A model generated the notes under the pieces. The model was given only the letters and a program-made list of their open reading frames with translations, was not told where the DNA came from and did no database searches. From Gammaproteobacteria bacterium (lineage in GTDB: Bacteria; Pseudomonadota; Gammaproteobacteria; Pseudomonadales; Pseudohongiellaceae), in the NCBI GenBank assembly GCA_030682575.1, contig JAUXNX010000016.1, positions 1-64,000 on the forward strand: a DNA stretch of 64,000 bases. The letters are read 5' to 3'. Position 1 is the first letter of the stretch; every line of letters begins with the position of its first letter. Positions 21,020 to 31,338 of the stretch are shown here, piece by piece. The translations under genes and the position numbers were made by a program.

Positions 21020-21253
21020 TCAGGGTAGTACAATGCTCACTACGCCCACAATCACCAGCACAAACACGACAGTGAAAATGAGTGCGGCCACCACGAATCC
21101 CGTGATTGAACCACTGGAAAAGTCCCTCTCCTTGTTCTCCTTGTTCTGCACGCCGAAGCTGGCCTGCATGACGCTCAGCATCATTCGCCAGAAAGGGATT
21201 TTCCTTGGCAGCTCATTTGCGGAAGTCACTTCTTCTTTCTGTGAATTCATCAT
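21020..21253 (-). CDS. DUF2970 small membrane protein
   Basis: FWRMMLSVMQASFGVQNKENKERDFSSGSITGFVVAALIFTVVFVLVIVGVV, typical DUF2970 pattern. Confidence 0.8.
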   Translation of the reverse strand: MMNSQKEEVTSANELPRKIPFWRMMLSVMQASFGVQNKENKERDFSSGSITGFVVAALIFTVVFVLVIVGVVSIVLP

Positions 21254-21268
21254 TGTGCCTCTTGAAAT

Positions 21269-24200
21269 CTATCCGACTATGTTCGGACTCAGTAGTCGAG
21301 AAACCTCTTCAATACTCTCCCCCCGGCGTTCCGCAATCGATTGCACCTGATCAGTATCAATTTTTCCGACTGCAAAGTAGCGGGATTGCGGGCAGGCAAA
21401 ATAGAACCCACTGACACTCGCGGCTGGACTCATTGCAAAGCTTTCTGTCAGTGACATTGAAATGCTGCTATTGACTCCAAGGATATCAAATAGAATACGC
21501 TTGTCTGAGTGCTCAGGACAGGCAGGATACCCGGGGGCAGGCCTGATTCCTTGGTACTTTTCCTGGATCAATTCTTCGTTGCTAAGTTTCTCGCCAAAGG
21601 CATATGGCCAGAACTCCGTACGCACGCGCTGATGCAGATGCTCTGCGAAAGCTTCGGCCAGTCGATCCGCCAGTGCCTTGACCATCAGCGCGTTATAATC
21701 GTTGTTCTCGCTCTCATACTGCTTCGCCAACTCGTCGGCACCAACCCCGGTAGTGACAGCGAATCCACCGAGATAGTCAGGCAAACCGCTGTCTAAGGGC
21801 GCGACAAAGTCCGAAAGACAGAGATTTGGCACTCCGTCAGCCTTGATCGTCTGCTGCCGCAGGAAATTGAAACGTATCAGCTCCTCGGTCCTGCTCTCGT
21901 CGGTATAAAGCGCCACATCATTCATTCCGACCTGCGCTGCGGGCCAGAAACCCACTACAGCCTGCGCTTTAAGAAGTTTGTTCTCTAAGATGTCCTTCAA
22001 CATGGTCTGGGCATCACGAAACAGGTCTGTAGCCGCTTCACCTACAACGGAGTCGGTAAAGATCGCGGGATACTTGCCAGACAAACTCCAAGTAATGAAG
22101 AAAGGTGTCCAGTCGATGTACGGTACTAGATCCGCAAGCGGATAGTCCGCAAAGACTCGAGTACCGAGAAAAGCGGGAGCGGCAGGTTTTGCATTCTGCC
22201 AATCCACTCTCAATGCATTGCTGTTGGCCTGCACAAATGAAATGATGTTCTTGCGGTGATCCCTGTCGGCATTGCGTGCGCGTACTGCATCGTATTCTTC
22301 CCGCACATGGCGTTTGAATTCCACCTTGCCATCGTCGCTGAGCAAACTGCTGACTACTGTCACGCTGCGTGAGGCATCTGGTACGTACACTGTCGCACTG
22401 TTAAGGTAGTTTTGCTCAATCTTGACGGCCGTATGTGCTTTGGATGTTGTAGCTCCACCAATCAGCAATGGAATTGTGAATCCCAAGCGTTGCATTTCCC
22501 GGGCGACATGCACCATCTCGTCGAGAGATGGGGTGATCAGTCCACTCAGGCCAATGATGTCCACTTTCTCGTCAATGGCAGTCTGCAGGATGCGCTCACA
22601 GGAAACCATCACGCCAAGATCGACGATATCGTAGTTGTTGCAGCCGAGCACAACGCCTACGATATTTTTGCCAATGTCATGCACATCTCCCTTGACGGTA
22701 GCCAACAGGATCTTTCCTTTGGCTTTAATCTCTTTGCCCAGTTTCTGAGCTTCGATGTATGGCTGCAGATAGGCAACTGCCTGCTTCATGACTCGGGCAC
22801 TTTTGACCACCTGAGGCAAGAACATTTTGCCGCTGCCGAACAGGTCACCAACCACATTCATGCCTGCCATCAATGGACCTTCGATGACTTCGATGGGTTC
22901 TGTACACTGCTGTCGAGCCTCTTCGGTATCCTGTTCGATATAACGCGTGACCCCCTTTACTAAGGCATGGGTAATCCTGCTCAGCACATCGCCTTCCCGC
23001 CAACTGAGATCCTCATGGCTTTCAGTCGATGATTCGCCGCTGAACTTGCGAGCAATTTCCATCAGCCTGTCCGTACCATCAGGACGTCGATTAAGGATGA
23101 TATCCTCAACGCGTTCCTTCAATTCGGCGGGAATAGTATCGTATACAGTCAGTTGACCTGCGTTCACGATGCCCATGGTCAGACCGGCCCGAATGGCGTG
23201 GTAGAGAAACACTGAATGAATCGCCTCGCGGACCGTGTCGTTGCCTCGGAAGGAGAATGACACATTACTTACGCCACCGGAGATCAGCGCGTGAGGAAGT
23301 TCGCGCTTAATGTAGATGCAGCTTTGAATGAAGTCTACGGCGTAGTTGTTGTGTTCCTCAATGCCAGTTGCCACGGCAAAGATATTCGGATCGAAGATGA
23401 TGTCTTGCGGGGGAAAGCCTATCACATCAACCAACACATCGTAGCTGCGCTTGCAGATGATGCACTTCTTTTCGAAGGTATCAGCTTGCCCCTGTTCATC
23501 AAACGCCATCACGACAACAGCTGCACCGTATTGCATACATAGTCGAGCCTTGACAATGAAGTCTTCCTCACCTTCCTTCAAGCTGATCGAATTGACGATG
23601 CCCTTGCCTTGAATGCACTTCAGACCTTCTTCGAGGATCTCCCATTTCGAGGAATCAATCATGATGGGTACACGGCTGATGTCCGGTTCAGAGGCAATCA
23701 GCCGCAGGAATTTCGACATTGCCGCTTTGGAATCGAGCATGCCTTCATCCATATTGATGTCGATGACCTGAGCCCCGGCCTCGACCTGCTGCAGAGCGAC
23801 ATCAAGCGCCTCTGTGTAATTTTCCTCACGGATCAATCTGGCAAACTTCTTGGAACCGGTAATATTGGTGCGCTCACCGACATTAACGAAGAGCGAGTCA
23901 GCGCTTATGTTGAAGGCTTCCAGTCCGCTCAATCGACAGGCTGGGGGGATGCTGGGTATTTTTCGTGGTTTGTGCTGTGCTACTGCCTGTGCAATGGCAC
24001 GTATATGGGCAGGTGTTGTTCCGCAGCAGCCACCCACAATATTGAGGAATCCGCTTTCGGCAAACTCTTCTATAATCTCTGCCATTTCCCGAGCACTTTG
24101 GTCGTACTCACCAAACTCGTTTGGTAGCCCGGCGTTGGGATGCGCAGAAATACACGTGTCAGCGATTCGTGAGATTTCCTCAATGTGAGGACGCAACTGT

Positions 24201-24970
24201 GTGGCACCCAGCGCACAATTGAAACCAACCGAGATAGGGTTGGCATGCGCAACGGAATTCCAGAAGGCTTCCACGGTTTGTCCTGACAACGTCCGGCCAC
24301 TGGCATCAGTTATGGTTCCGGAAATCATCACAGGAAGCACTTTGCCCTGTGCTTTCATCTGCTCCTGGACCGCGAATATCGCAGCCTTAGCATTGAGTGT
24401 ATCGAAGACAGTTTCAATAAGTAGAACATCCGCGCCGCCAGCAATGAGGGCGTCTGCACAAACTTTGTAGTTCTCTACCAACTCATCGAAATCCACGTTG
24501 CGGAAAGCTGGATCATTAACGTCAGGTGATATGGAGGCAGTGCGACTTGTGGGGCCGAGGACGCCAGCTACAAAGCGAGGTTTATCTGGAGTTGTGGCCG
24601 TGATTTCGTCGCAAACTGCACGAGCAAGACGCGCACCTTCATAGTTCAATTCATGTGCAAGGGCCTGTAAGCCATAGTCAGCCTGAGATATGGCAGTTGA
24701 ATTAAAGGTATTCGTCTCGACAATATCGGCTCCTGCCAGCAGGTACTCGCGATGTATCTGACTGATGATCGCAGGCTGCGTCAGCGTCAGCAAATCGTTG
24801 TTACCAGCAAGATCTGTGGGCGAAGCCAGAAAGCGATCCCCGCGAAAATCTGCTTCCTTGAGTTTATATCCCTGAATCATCGTGCCCATGGCTCCGTCAA
24901 GAACAAGGATTCGGTCGTTAAGAGCTCGGTTTAAGGATTCGTCAGAGAATTGGTATGCCATATAAAACAC
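21269..24970 (-). CDS. metH: Cobalamin-dependent methionine synthase (start probably 24961)
   Basis: [47 protein letters not shown] cobalamin site, C-terminal activation domain [15 protein letters not shown]. Confidence 0.97.
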   Translation of the reverse strand: MFYMAYQFSDESLNRALNDRILVLDGAMGTMIQGYKLKEADFRGDRFLASPTDLAGNNDLLTLTQPAIISQIHREYLLAGADIVETNTFNSTAISQADYGLQALAHELNYEGARLARAVCDEITATTPDKPRFVAGVLGPTSRTASISPDVNDPAFRNVDFDELVENYKVCADALIAGGADVLLIETVFDTLNAKAAIFAVQEQMKAQGKVLPVMISGTITDASGRTLSGQTVEAFWNSVAHANPISVGFNCALGATQLRPHIEEISRIADTCISAHPNAGLPNEFGEYDQSAREMAEIIEEFAESGFLNIVGGCCGTTPAHIRAIAQAVAQHKPRKIPSIPPACRLSGLEAFNISADSLFVNVGERTNITGSKKFARLIREENYTEALDVALQQVEAGAQVIDINMDEGMLDSKAAMSKFLRLIASEPDISRVPIMIDSSKWEILEEGLKCIQGKGIVNSISLKEGEEDFIVKARLCMQYGAAVVVMAFDEQGQADTFEKKCIICKRSYDVLVDVIGFPPQDIIFDPNIFAVATGIEEHNNYAVDFIQSCIYIKRELPHALISGGVSNVSFSFRGNDTVREAIHSVFLYHAIRAGLTMGIVNAGQLTVYDTIPAELKERVEDIILNRRPDGTDRLMEIARKFSGESSTESHEDLSWREGDVLSRITHALVKGVTRYIEQDTEEARQQCTEPIEVIEGPLMAGMNVVGDLFGSGKMFLPQVVKSARVMKQAVAYLQPYIEAQKLGKEIKAKGKILLATVKGDVHDIGKNIVGVVLGCNNYDIVDLGVMVSCERILQTAIDEKVDIIGLSGLITPSLDEMVHVAREMQRLGFTIPLLIGGATTSKAHTAVKIEQNYLNSATVYVPDASRSVTVVSSLLSDDGKVEFKRHVREEYDAVRARNADRDHRKNIISFVQANSNALRVDWQNAKPAAPAFLGTRVFADYPLADLVPYIDWTPFFITWSLSGKYPAIFTDSVVGEAATDLFRDAQTMLKDILENKLLKAQAVVGFWPAAQVGMNDVALYTDESRTEELIRFNFLRQQTIKADGVPNLCLSDFVAPLDSGLPDYLGGFAVTTGVGADELAKQYESENNDYNALMVKALADRLAEAFAEHLHQRVRTEFWPYAFGEKLSNEELIQEKYQGIRPAPGYPACPEHSDKRILFDILGVNSSISMSLTESFAMSPAASVSGFYFACPQSRYFAVGKIDTDQVQSIAERRGESIEEVSRLLSPNIVG

Positions 24971-25099
24971 TCGCGGGCAGGAGGGTCTTGCGGCACCGAG
25001 CGCCGCTCGAGCCGAAAAAGAGCCGCATTCTATCAGATGTCTGGAAAGCAGGCATTGGCAAATCAGCTGTTAACCCACCACAAAACTGCTGGCCAACCA

Positions 25100-25124
25100 A
25101 TAACCCAGTAAAATAGTCGACTAT
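25100..25124. promoter_or_regulatory. IscR type-1-like binding site upstream of nfuA
   Basis: ATAACCCAGTAAAATAGTCGACTAT matches 22/25 positions of the E. coli type-1 consensus ATASYYGACTRWWWYAGTCRRSTAT (recalled). Confidence 0.6.
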
Positions 25125-25188
25125 TTATATTATGTGAAACATAGCGTAAACTGCACGCATTTCGAACTTGCTGGAAACAGGACAATCT

Positions 25189-25770
25189 ATGATCAACATC
25201 ACAGATTCTGCACAGGACTACCTGGCAGAACTGCTCAAGAAACAGGACTGTGAAGGAATCGCAGTGAGGATTTTCATTCTGGATGCAGGTACACCAAAAG
25301 CAGAGACCTGTATTTCCTTCTGCCGCCCGGGAGAGTCACAAGACTCGGACGAAGTGAGACAGTATCCTGCATTTAATGCCTATATCGAACAACGCAGCAT
25401 TCCTTTCCTGAAAGATGCAATAGTGGACTACGCGAAAGACGCCATGGGCGGGCAACTCACTATCAAAGCTCCCAACTCAAGGCTGCCACAGATCAATGAT
25501 GACAGCACAATCCATGATCGTGTTAATTACATCCTCTACAACGAGATCAATCCGTCTCTCGCTGCACATGGTGGCGTGGTCACCTTGGAGGAGATTTTCG
25601 AAGACTCCATCGCTGTACTGAAATTTGGCGGCGGGTGCCAGGGTTGTGGCATGGTAGACGTGACCCTAAAGGAGGGCGTAGAGAAAACCTTGCTCGAACA
25701 GATTCCCCAATTGACAGAAGTCCGGGACATTACGGATCACACCAACCGGGATAACGCGTACTTCAAATAG
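25189..25770 (+). CDS. nfuA: Fe/S biogenesis protein NfuA
   Basis: A-type-like N-terminus plus Nfu domain [42 protein letters not shown]. Confidence 0.95.
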   Translation: MINITDSAQDYLAELLKKQDCEGIAVRIFILDAGTPKAETCISFCRPGESQDSDEVRQYPAFNAYIEQRSIPFLKDAIVDYAKDAMGGQLTIKAPNSRLPQINDDSTIHDRVNYILYNEINPSLAAHGGVVTLEEIFEDSIAVLKFGGGCQGCGMVDVTLKEGVEKTLLEQIPQLTEVRDITDHTNRDNAYFK

Positions 25771-25799
25771 TAAACAGCGCGGGAGGGGCTATAACGAAG

Positions 25800-26465
25800 T
25801 TACAGCTGATAACGCTTGGCCAGTTCGCGATACAACAGGTCGGGATAGTTCTCGTCCTCTGGATTAAGCAATGTCATTATTTCGACAAGATGCTCGTTGT
25901 CTTCCCGCCCCTGCCAATTCTTCCTGTACGTACCTTCTTTATAGCCGTTATCTTGACGGAAGAAATTCAACACATTCTTGCTCACATACTGACGAAATAA
26001 AGAATCCCAATCCATCTGACAATCCAGCATGAGGGATTTAAATAGCCCCAGCTCCACGCGTCTCGCGACAGATACACCAATGAGTAGTTCGAGTTTGGAC
26101 ACCAGATCAAGTGAATCCAGATCATAGTCGCACTCGTCGAATCTTAATACGTTACATGACACGTCGGTGATATTGACCAGCAGCAGCTTCTGTACTGCCA
26201 GAACCTGGTCATCCTCGGTGTGGATTAGAAGCTCTGACAAGACAAAGTGCCAGATATCAACAAGTTCCATCTGTAGCTGAGACAAGTCACAGTGCTGCTT
26301 CTTCCACCACTTCCAACCGTGATGCTCAATCGCCTCTGCCCCCTCGATCACTACCGCACGTAGATAAGGAAACCTCACTGAGACCCATTGAGCCTCCACT
26401 TTGCTGTTCATACGAGATTGTAGGGCCAGCATGACAAGGGCCTGGGTAGTGGAGAGTATACTCAT
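25800..26465 (-). CDS. Dimeric dUTPase-like protein (dUTPase_2 superfamily)
   Basis: RAVVIEGAEAIEHHGWKWWKK...QMELVDIWHFVLSELL matches the helical all-alpha NTP pyrophosphatase pattern. Confidence 0.8.
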   Translation of the reverse strand: MSILSTTQALVMLALQSRMNSKVEAQWVSVRFPYLRAVVIEGAEAIEHHGWKWWKKQHCDLSQLQMELVDIWHFVLSELLIHTEDDQVLAVQKLLLVNITDVSCNVLRFDECDYDLDSLDLVSKLELLIGVSVARRVELGLFKSLMLDCQMDWDSLFRQYVSKNVLNFFRQDNGYKEGTYRKNWQGREDNEHLVEIMTLLNPEDENYPDLLYRELAKRYQL

Positions 26466-26543
26466 GGAATGTCTGCCTGATTTCTGAGATGGGGTTGCGG
26501 TATGCAGGGATGATATAACGACTGAAGAAGAGCGGAGTGTAGA

Positions 26544-26792
26544 TCAGCCTTCTGTGTGTGACTCAGACAATTTCGTCAAAGCCTGAAACATTTCCTTACG
26601 GCTCCTCAGCATATCTCTGTAGGCAATGCGGGCGTCTGCCGCCGCCATATCGGCGACATCAGCTCTTTCGAGTTCGTCCAGCCAGCTTTGCAGAATCTCA
26701 ATTTCACTTGACAACTGAGCCGTTCCTTCTGCGATGAGTCGCTGATCGATGCTGATGGCACTTCTCATCCTGCGCTTTTCTTTTATGTCCAT
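26544..26792 (-). CDS. Small coiled-coil hypothetical protein
   Basis: 82 aa, charged helical composition; no family recognised. Confidence 0.5.
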   Translation of the reverse strand: MDIKEKRRMRSAISIDQRLIAEGTAQLSSEIEILQSWLDELERADVADMAAADARIAYRDMLRSRKEMFQALTKLSESHTEG

Positions 26793-26947
26793 TTATGGCC
26801 GCCTCAGGCGAATCTTGATAATCAGCAGTCTGTACGTTGTACTATTACCCCTCATCGGGTGATGATATCGGCAACTAATCAAATTTACTGAGAGTTATAT
26901 CAAACTAGGAAGAGTCGATAGATCAGACAATCAGCAGAGGGAGAACG

Positions 26948-27079
26948 TTGCGGGAGTACTCGCGGGTATTTGGACAGTTCAGGCTGGAATGCCAAGCACT
27001 GCTCAGGCACTCAACAGACTACCTGAATACCCTTTCTGAAACCCAGCGCAATGAGGTGAAGATTCTCACACGCTATTAA
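26948..27079 (+). CDS. Possible 43-aa small ORF (TTG start)
   Basis: GAGGGAG ribosome-binding site then TTG; (M)REYSRVFGQFRLECQALLRHSTDYLNTLSETQRNEVKILTRY*. Confidence 0.3.
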   Translation: MREYSRVFGQFRLECQALLRHSTDYLNTLSETQRNEVKILTRY

Positions 27080-27168
27080 AGGGGTCAAGCCACAAAAGTA
27101 GCAGTTTTTTTGTCGCTTTATCATGCATACCTGTCACGGAGCACGGTATCAATTGCAATATAAGAGCG

Positions 27169-27858
27169 CTAGCGTGTGCCAGAGGAGACCAGTATCTGCT
27201 GCCAGGCGCCCATGTGGAAATCTCTCACATGACGGTGACGATTAGGGGCACCCCATATATTTCCCATCATTTTGAGATCGGTGGCGGTCAGAAGCTTAAG
27301 GTGGGCGAATCCTAACTCCTTGTATGGCATGGAAAGTTTTTCAAACTCCGCATATGGGACTTTCTTGAGAGCGCTCGCTGACAGCACGGGTGTGTCCGAG
27401 TTTTTCTCGTGGAAAAGTGCAGCCATTGCGCAGACTTTATACAGTTCGGCAAGACATTCCTCAACGTCCTTCCCGCGTCGTTTCAATTCACGAATTTCAG
27501 CACGCAACAAAATACACGATTGTTTGAAAGCCCCCATTTGGGGGTAAGCAGAGCGACAGACACCAAGTGCTCGCCGGAACTGTCCGTCATCCTTTAATTG
27601 TCTTGCCACAACCTGCCAATCGTGATCTTCCTGCACGGTTAGTTGGTCCTGCCAATTGTCTTCAACTATTTGATGTAATGACAGTGGTGGCAAAGGGGAG
27701 CTGCGATCAACGGATTTTTCCTTTTCTTTCTGCTGGAGCTTGTGCAACACATAAACGATCAGCAACAGCAGAACTATAGCTGCGAAAACTCCGAAAATTA
27801 CGATCATCAAGTAACGTACTCCGTTTCCAGGATCAATGCTGGGACTCCAACCTGGCAC
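27169..27858 (-). CDS. Hypothetical membrane-anchored protein
   Basis: Single N-terminal TM (YLMIVIFGVFAAIVLLLLIVYVL) then soluble helical domain; 229 aa. Confidence 0.7.
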   Translation of the reverse strand: MPGWSPSIDPGNGVRYLMIVIFGVFAAIVLLLLIVYVLHKLQQKEKEKSVDRSSPLPPLSLHQIVEDNWQDQLTVQEDHDWQVVARQLKDDGQFRRALGVCRSAYPQMGAFKQSCILLRAEIRELKRRGKDVEECLAELYKVCAMAALFHEKNSDTPVLSASALKKVPYAEFEKLSMPYKELGFAHLKLLTATDLKMMGNIWGAPNRHRHVRDFHMGAWQQILVSSGTR

Positions 27859-28045
27859 TTTCTAGTTGAGTATGTATCTGCTGATCCTGCTGTCGATTCT
27901 AGCAATCTTCTCATCTTGGGGTCGATGATTTTAGGAGTTGCTCAGAATTTCATTGACGTCGGTGGCACCCGTCGAAATGATAGTGATCTCATTTGTGCAG
28001 CAAGACGAAAAGTAAGCTTTTTCTGCAAAATCTGGCATTTAACTC

Positions 28046-28074
28046 TTGACGACAGCTTGCAGGCTTCCTAAAAT
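28046..28074 (+). promoter_or_regulatory. Promoter of tRNA-Glu
   Basis: TTGACG - 17 nt - TAAAAT followed by a GC-rich discriminator (gcgccgcc). Confidence 0.75.
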
Positions 28075-28116
28075 GCGCCGCCTTCTGTGATTAGGCAGAA
28101 GCAGATTTTTACTCTA

Positions 28117-28192
28117 GTCCCCTTCGTCTAGAGGCCTAGGACACCGGGTTTTCATCCCGGCAACGGGGGTTCGAAACCCCCAGGGGACGCCA
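28117..28192 (+). tRNA. tRNA-Glu (TTC)
   Basis: GTCCCCTTCGTCTAGAGGCCTAGGACACCGGGTTTTCATCCCGGCAACGGGGGTTCGAAACCCCCAGGGGACGCCA, full cloverleaf with encoded CCA. Confidence 0.98.
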
Positions 28193-28197
28193 AATTC

Positions 28198-28225
28198 AAA
28201 GCCTGACTATGTCAGGCTTTTTTTT
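28198..28225 (+). terminator. Rho-independent terminator after tRNA-Glu
   Basis: GCCTGAC-tat-GTCAGGC followed by T8. Confidence 0.93.
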
Positions 28226-28354
28226 GTCCGAGATCTTTGCTTGTGCCCCGCTTGGTTCGCCTGTCTCCGTCTTATTTGTTACAATGCTCAACTATCCGGC
28301 AAACCCGCCTGACAGTTCAATCCATTCCAATGCGATCATCCAGAAGCCTTCAGT

Positions 28355-29317
28355 ATGACGAGCGCACTCTCTATCAGTGATCTTTGTAAAACTTATACCA
28401 ACGGACATGAAGCACTCAAAGGCATAAGCCTGGAGGTTCAGACACGTGACTTCTTCGCTTTACTCGGTCCGAATGGAGCGGGCAAATCGACAATCATCGG
28501 TATCATCTCCACCTTGATCGGACAATCGTCTGGAGCAGTGTCCGTCTTTGGAAAAAATGTGGCGACACATGTTTACGAAACAAAGCTGAATTTTGGTGTA
28601 GTTCCACAGGAAGTAAATTTCAGTCCTTTCGAAAAGGTTGCAGACATCGTCATGACACAAGCCGGGTATTACGGCCTGCCACGCTCGCTAGCCAGCGAAC
28701 GAACCGAGAAGTACTTGCGCAAACTGGGACTCTGGGACAAACGTGATAATCGCTCGCGCATGCTTTCTGGCGGAATGAAACGTCGTCTCATGATCGCGCG
28801 CGCCTTGGTACATGAACCAAAACTTCTCATCCTTGACGAACCAACTGCAGGGGTAGACATCGAACTGCGTCGCTCCATGTGGGACTTCCTTCAGGAAATC
28901 AATCAGAGTGGCACTACAATCATTCTGACGACTCATTATCTTGAGGAAGCAGAAAACCTCTGTCGTAACATTGCAATTATCGACGAAGGCAAAATCATCG
29001 AAAATACCAGCATGAAGTCCCTACTTGGCAAACTGGACTCACAGACTCTTGTATTCGATGTCCGAGATGAACTTCAGAGTGAGACATTTGCCACTATTGG
29101 GCTGGCAAGGAGCCGATTTCTTGACTCTCATTCATTCGAAGTAGACATCGGTAAAGATGAAAATATCAATGATGTCTTCAGTCATCTGGAAATAAAAGAA
29201 GTGAAAGTTAAAGGGGTGCGTAACAAGACGAACAGGCTGGAACAACTATTTATCTCCAGACTCAAAACGCCTAATAATTTTCCAAATACCGACAAAGGTG
29301 AAACGACGTTATGCTAG
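28355..29317 (+). CDS. ABC transporter ATP-binding protein (YadG-like)
   Basis: GPNGAGKSTIIGI Walker A, MLSGGMKRRLMIARAL signature, LLILDEPTAGVD Walker B. Confidence 0.93.
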   Translation: MTSALSISDLCKTYTNGHEALKGISLEVQTRDFFALLGPNGAGKSTIIGIISTLIGQSSGAVSVFGKNVATHVYETKLNFGVVPQEVNFSPFEKVADIVMTQAGYYGLPRSLASERTEKYLRKLGLWDKRDNRSRMLSGGMKRRLMIARALVHEPKLLILDEPTAGVDIELRRSMWDFLQEINQSGTTIILTTHYLEEAENLCRNIAIIDEGKIIENTSMKSLLGKLDSQTLVFDVRDELQSETFATIGLARSRFLDSHSFEVDIGKDENINDVFSHLEIKEVKVKGVRNKTNRLEQLFISRLKTPNNFPNTDKGETTLC

Positions 29318-30084
29318 GCAACCATAAGTACATTGCTTTTGAAACAATCCTCATTAAAGAGATAAGGCGTTTTGCCCGTATTTGGGTACAAACATTGGTG
29401 CCGCCAGCAATTACTATCGGGCTTTATTTTCTGATTTTTGGCAATTTGATCGGTAGCAGAATTGGCGAAATGGGTGGCTTTTCCTACATGGATTTCATTG
29501 TGCCTGGTTTAATTATGATGGCAATCATCCAGAACTCATACGCTAACGTCACCTCATCTTTCTTCAGCCAGAAGTTTCAACGCTCCATCGAAGAACTGTT
29601 GGTTTCTCCTGTCCCAAACTATATCATTCTTGCTGGCTTCATTGCCGGAGGGATAGTACGCGGACTGGCGGTGGGTACTATTGTTACAATCATGTCTTTT
29701 GTATTCACTGACTTCTCAATTCACAATTTCCCCGTAACAGTTGGTGTTGTACTTATGACCGCAACAGTATTTTCGTTGGCAGGTTTTGTAAACGCACTGT
29801 TTGCCAATAATTTTGATGATATTTCCATCATCCCTACATTTGTGTTAACCCCGCTTATCTACCTTGGTGGCGTCTTCTATTCTGTAGAATTGCTGCCGGA
29901 AGCTGGCAGAATCGTCTCTGCATTCAATCCGATCTTCTACATGGTGAATACGTTCCGTTACGGAATTCTCGGCACCTCCGATGTTAATGTTTTCTGGGCT
30001 ATTGCAATGCTGGGTGCATTTGTAATCGCTCTTTTCGTGATATGTATTCTCTTATTGCGCAAAGGAACCGGACTTAGGCACTAG
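29311..30084 (+). CDS. ABC-2 type transporter permease (YadH-like)
   Basis: Six hydrophobic spans, GGVFYSVELLPEAGRIVSAFNPIFYMVNTFRYGILG typical of ABC-2 permeases; overlaps the ATPase gene. Confidence 0.92.
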   Translation: MLGNHKYIAFETILIKEIRRFARIWVQTLVPPAITIGLYFLIFGNLIGSRIGEMGGFSYMDFIVPGLIMMAIIQNSYANVTSSFFSQKFQRSIEELLVSPVPNYIILAGFIAGGIVRGLAVGTIVTIMSFVFTDFSIHNFPVTVGVVLMTATVFSLAGFVNALFANNFDDISIIPTFVLTPLIYLGGVFYSVELLPEAGRIVSAFNPIFYMVNTFRYGILGTSDVNVFWAIAMLGAFVIALFVICILLLRKGTGLRH

Positions 30085-30117
30085 TAGAAAGCCAAAAAAG
30101 TCAGCGAGAGGAATGTA

Positions 30118-30939
30118 ATGAGACAGAATCCTTTAGGGCGCAACACACAATATCCCCATGGCTATGATGCACAGTTATTGTTTCCAATAGCGCGTTCCGA
30201 AAACAGACTCAAACTCGGCATGACCTCTGTAGAAATACCATTTCGTGGTTATGATGCATGGAGAGCATATGAAATCTCCTGGCTTGATCCCCGTGGCAAG
30301 CCTGTAGTGGCAGCAGGTGAGTTCATCATTCCCTGCAACTCGGAATACATGGTCGAATCAAAATCGCTGAAGCTGTATCTCAACTCCTTCAACCAGACTT
30401 CGGTCGTCGATGTCGATGCAGTTCAGGAGATCATTGCCAGAGATCTTAGTAGCATGACGCGATCTTCTGTGATCGTGCATCTCTACCCCCTCGACCAAGG
30501 CAACGACTTTGTCATCTGCAAGCCAGCAGGCGAGTGTCTGGACCGTATGGACATTGAATGCTCCGTCTATCTACCTAATCCGAATCTGATAATGGTAGAC
30601 CGGGCGACCCATTCAGATGAAACACTATACAGCGACCTTTTCAGATCGAACTGTCCTGTCACCTCTCAACCGGACTGGGGGACAGTTGTAGTCAGTTATG
30701 CCGGTGCAGCAATTGATCGTAAGGGCCTATTGCAGTATTTGGTGTCATTCCGTACCCACGAAGGATTTCACGAAGACTGTGCTGAAAAGATTTTCACCGA
30801 CATATTGAAATATGCAGATCCGCAACGCCTTAGTGTCTCGATGAATTTCCTAAGGAGAGGGGGGGTGGAAATCAATCCCGTCAGAACGAATGTCCCCTTG
30901 GAGATGGATTTCCCAAGCCCGCGCTTCCTACGTCAGTAG
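30118..30939 (+). CDS. queF: NADPH-dependent 7-cyano-7-deazaguanine reductase (type II QueF)
   Basis: VESKSLKLYLNSFNQ, LFRSNCPVTSQPDWGTVVV, FRTHEGFHEDCAEKIFTDI. Confidence 0.96.
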   Translation: MRQNPLGRNTQYPHGYDAQLLFPIARSENRLKLGMTSVEIPFRGYDAWRAYEISWLDPRGKPVVAAGEFIIPCNSEYMVESKSLKLYLNSFNQTSVVDVDAVQEIIARDLSSMTRSSVIVHLYPLDQGNDFVICKPAGECLDRMDIECSVYLPNPNLIMVDRATHSDETLYSDLFRSNCPVTSQPDWGTVVVSYAGAAIDRKGLLQYLVSFRTHEGFHEDCAEKIFTDILKYADPQRLSVSMNFLRRGGVEINPVRTNVPLEMDFPSPRFLRQ

Positions 30940-31001
30940 TTCTGCTGCTTGTAATTGCCTATATGCTGTTATACAGTGGCGCGCCTTCAAAATGTCGTAC
31001 C

Positions 31002-31089
31002 GGTGAGGTGTCCGAGAGGCTGAAGGAGCACGCCTGGAAAGTGTGTATACGGAAACGTATCGAGGGTTCGAATCCCTCCCTCACCGCCA
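31002..31089 (+). tRNA. tRNA-Ser (GGA)
   Basis: GGTGAGGTGTCCGAGAGGCTGAAGGAGCACGCCTGGAAAGTGTGTATACGGAAACGTATCGAGGGTTCGAATCCCTCCCTCACCGCCA; long variable arm. Confidence 0.97.
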
Positions 31090-31180
31090 AATATTCAAGC
31101 CCTGTACCAGCCCCACCCGCCACCTCCAAAAAGTGATCAACATTCCGGTGGGGAGGGGTTCGAACCCGACAGAGGGCTCG

Positions 31181-31201
31181 ACCGATTGCATCGCAATCGG
31201 T
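31181..31201. repeat. Hairpin ACCGATTGC-atc-GCAATCGGT
   Basis: Perfect 9-bp inverted repeat with 3-nt loop downstream of tRNA-Ser. Confidence 0.8.
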
Positions 31202-31226
31202 AACGAGAGGCTTCGCGAGGCCCGCA

Positions 31227-31266
31227 GGGATGGTGATAGCAGCCTTAAGGCTGCTATCACCATCCC
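31227..31266. repeat. Perfect 40-bp palindrome
   Basis: gggatggtgatagcagccttaaggctgctatcaccatccc is its own reverse complement. Confidence 0.95.
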
Positions 31267-31338
31267 ATCCGCCCCCTTCCAGAACTCTCCTCAACTCCTG
31301 TAGTATTCAATCGACTGTACAACTAAAAAGGTCGGGCC

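Noticed and set aside
24961-25060. SAH or cobalamin riboswitch upstream of metH
   Set aside because: A hairpin is present but I could not match the conserved SAH-aptamer core or a B12-box; left only as a leader hairpin.
30959-31303. ORFs over tRNA-Ser and its downstream element
   Set aside because: REGFEPSIRF/VGFEPLPTG strings are the usual translation of DNA antisense to tRNA T-arms.
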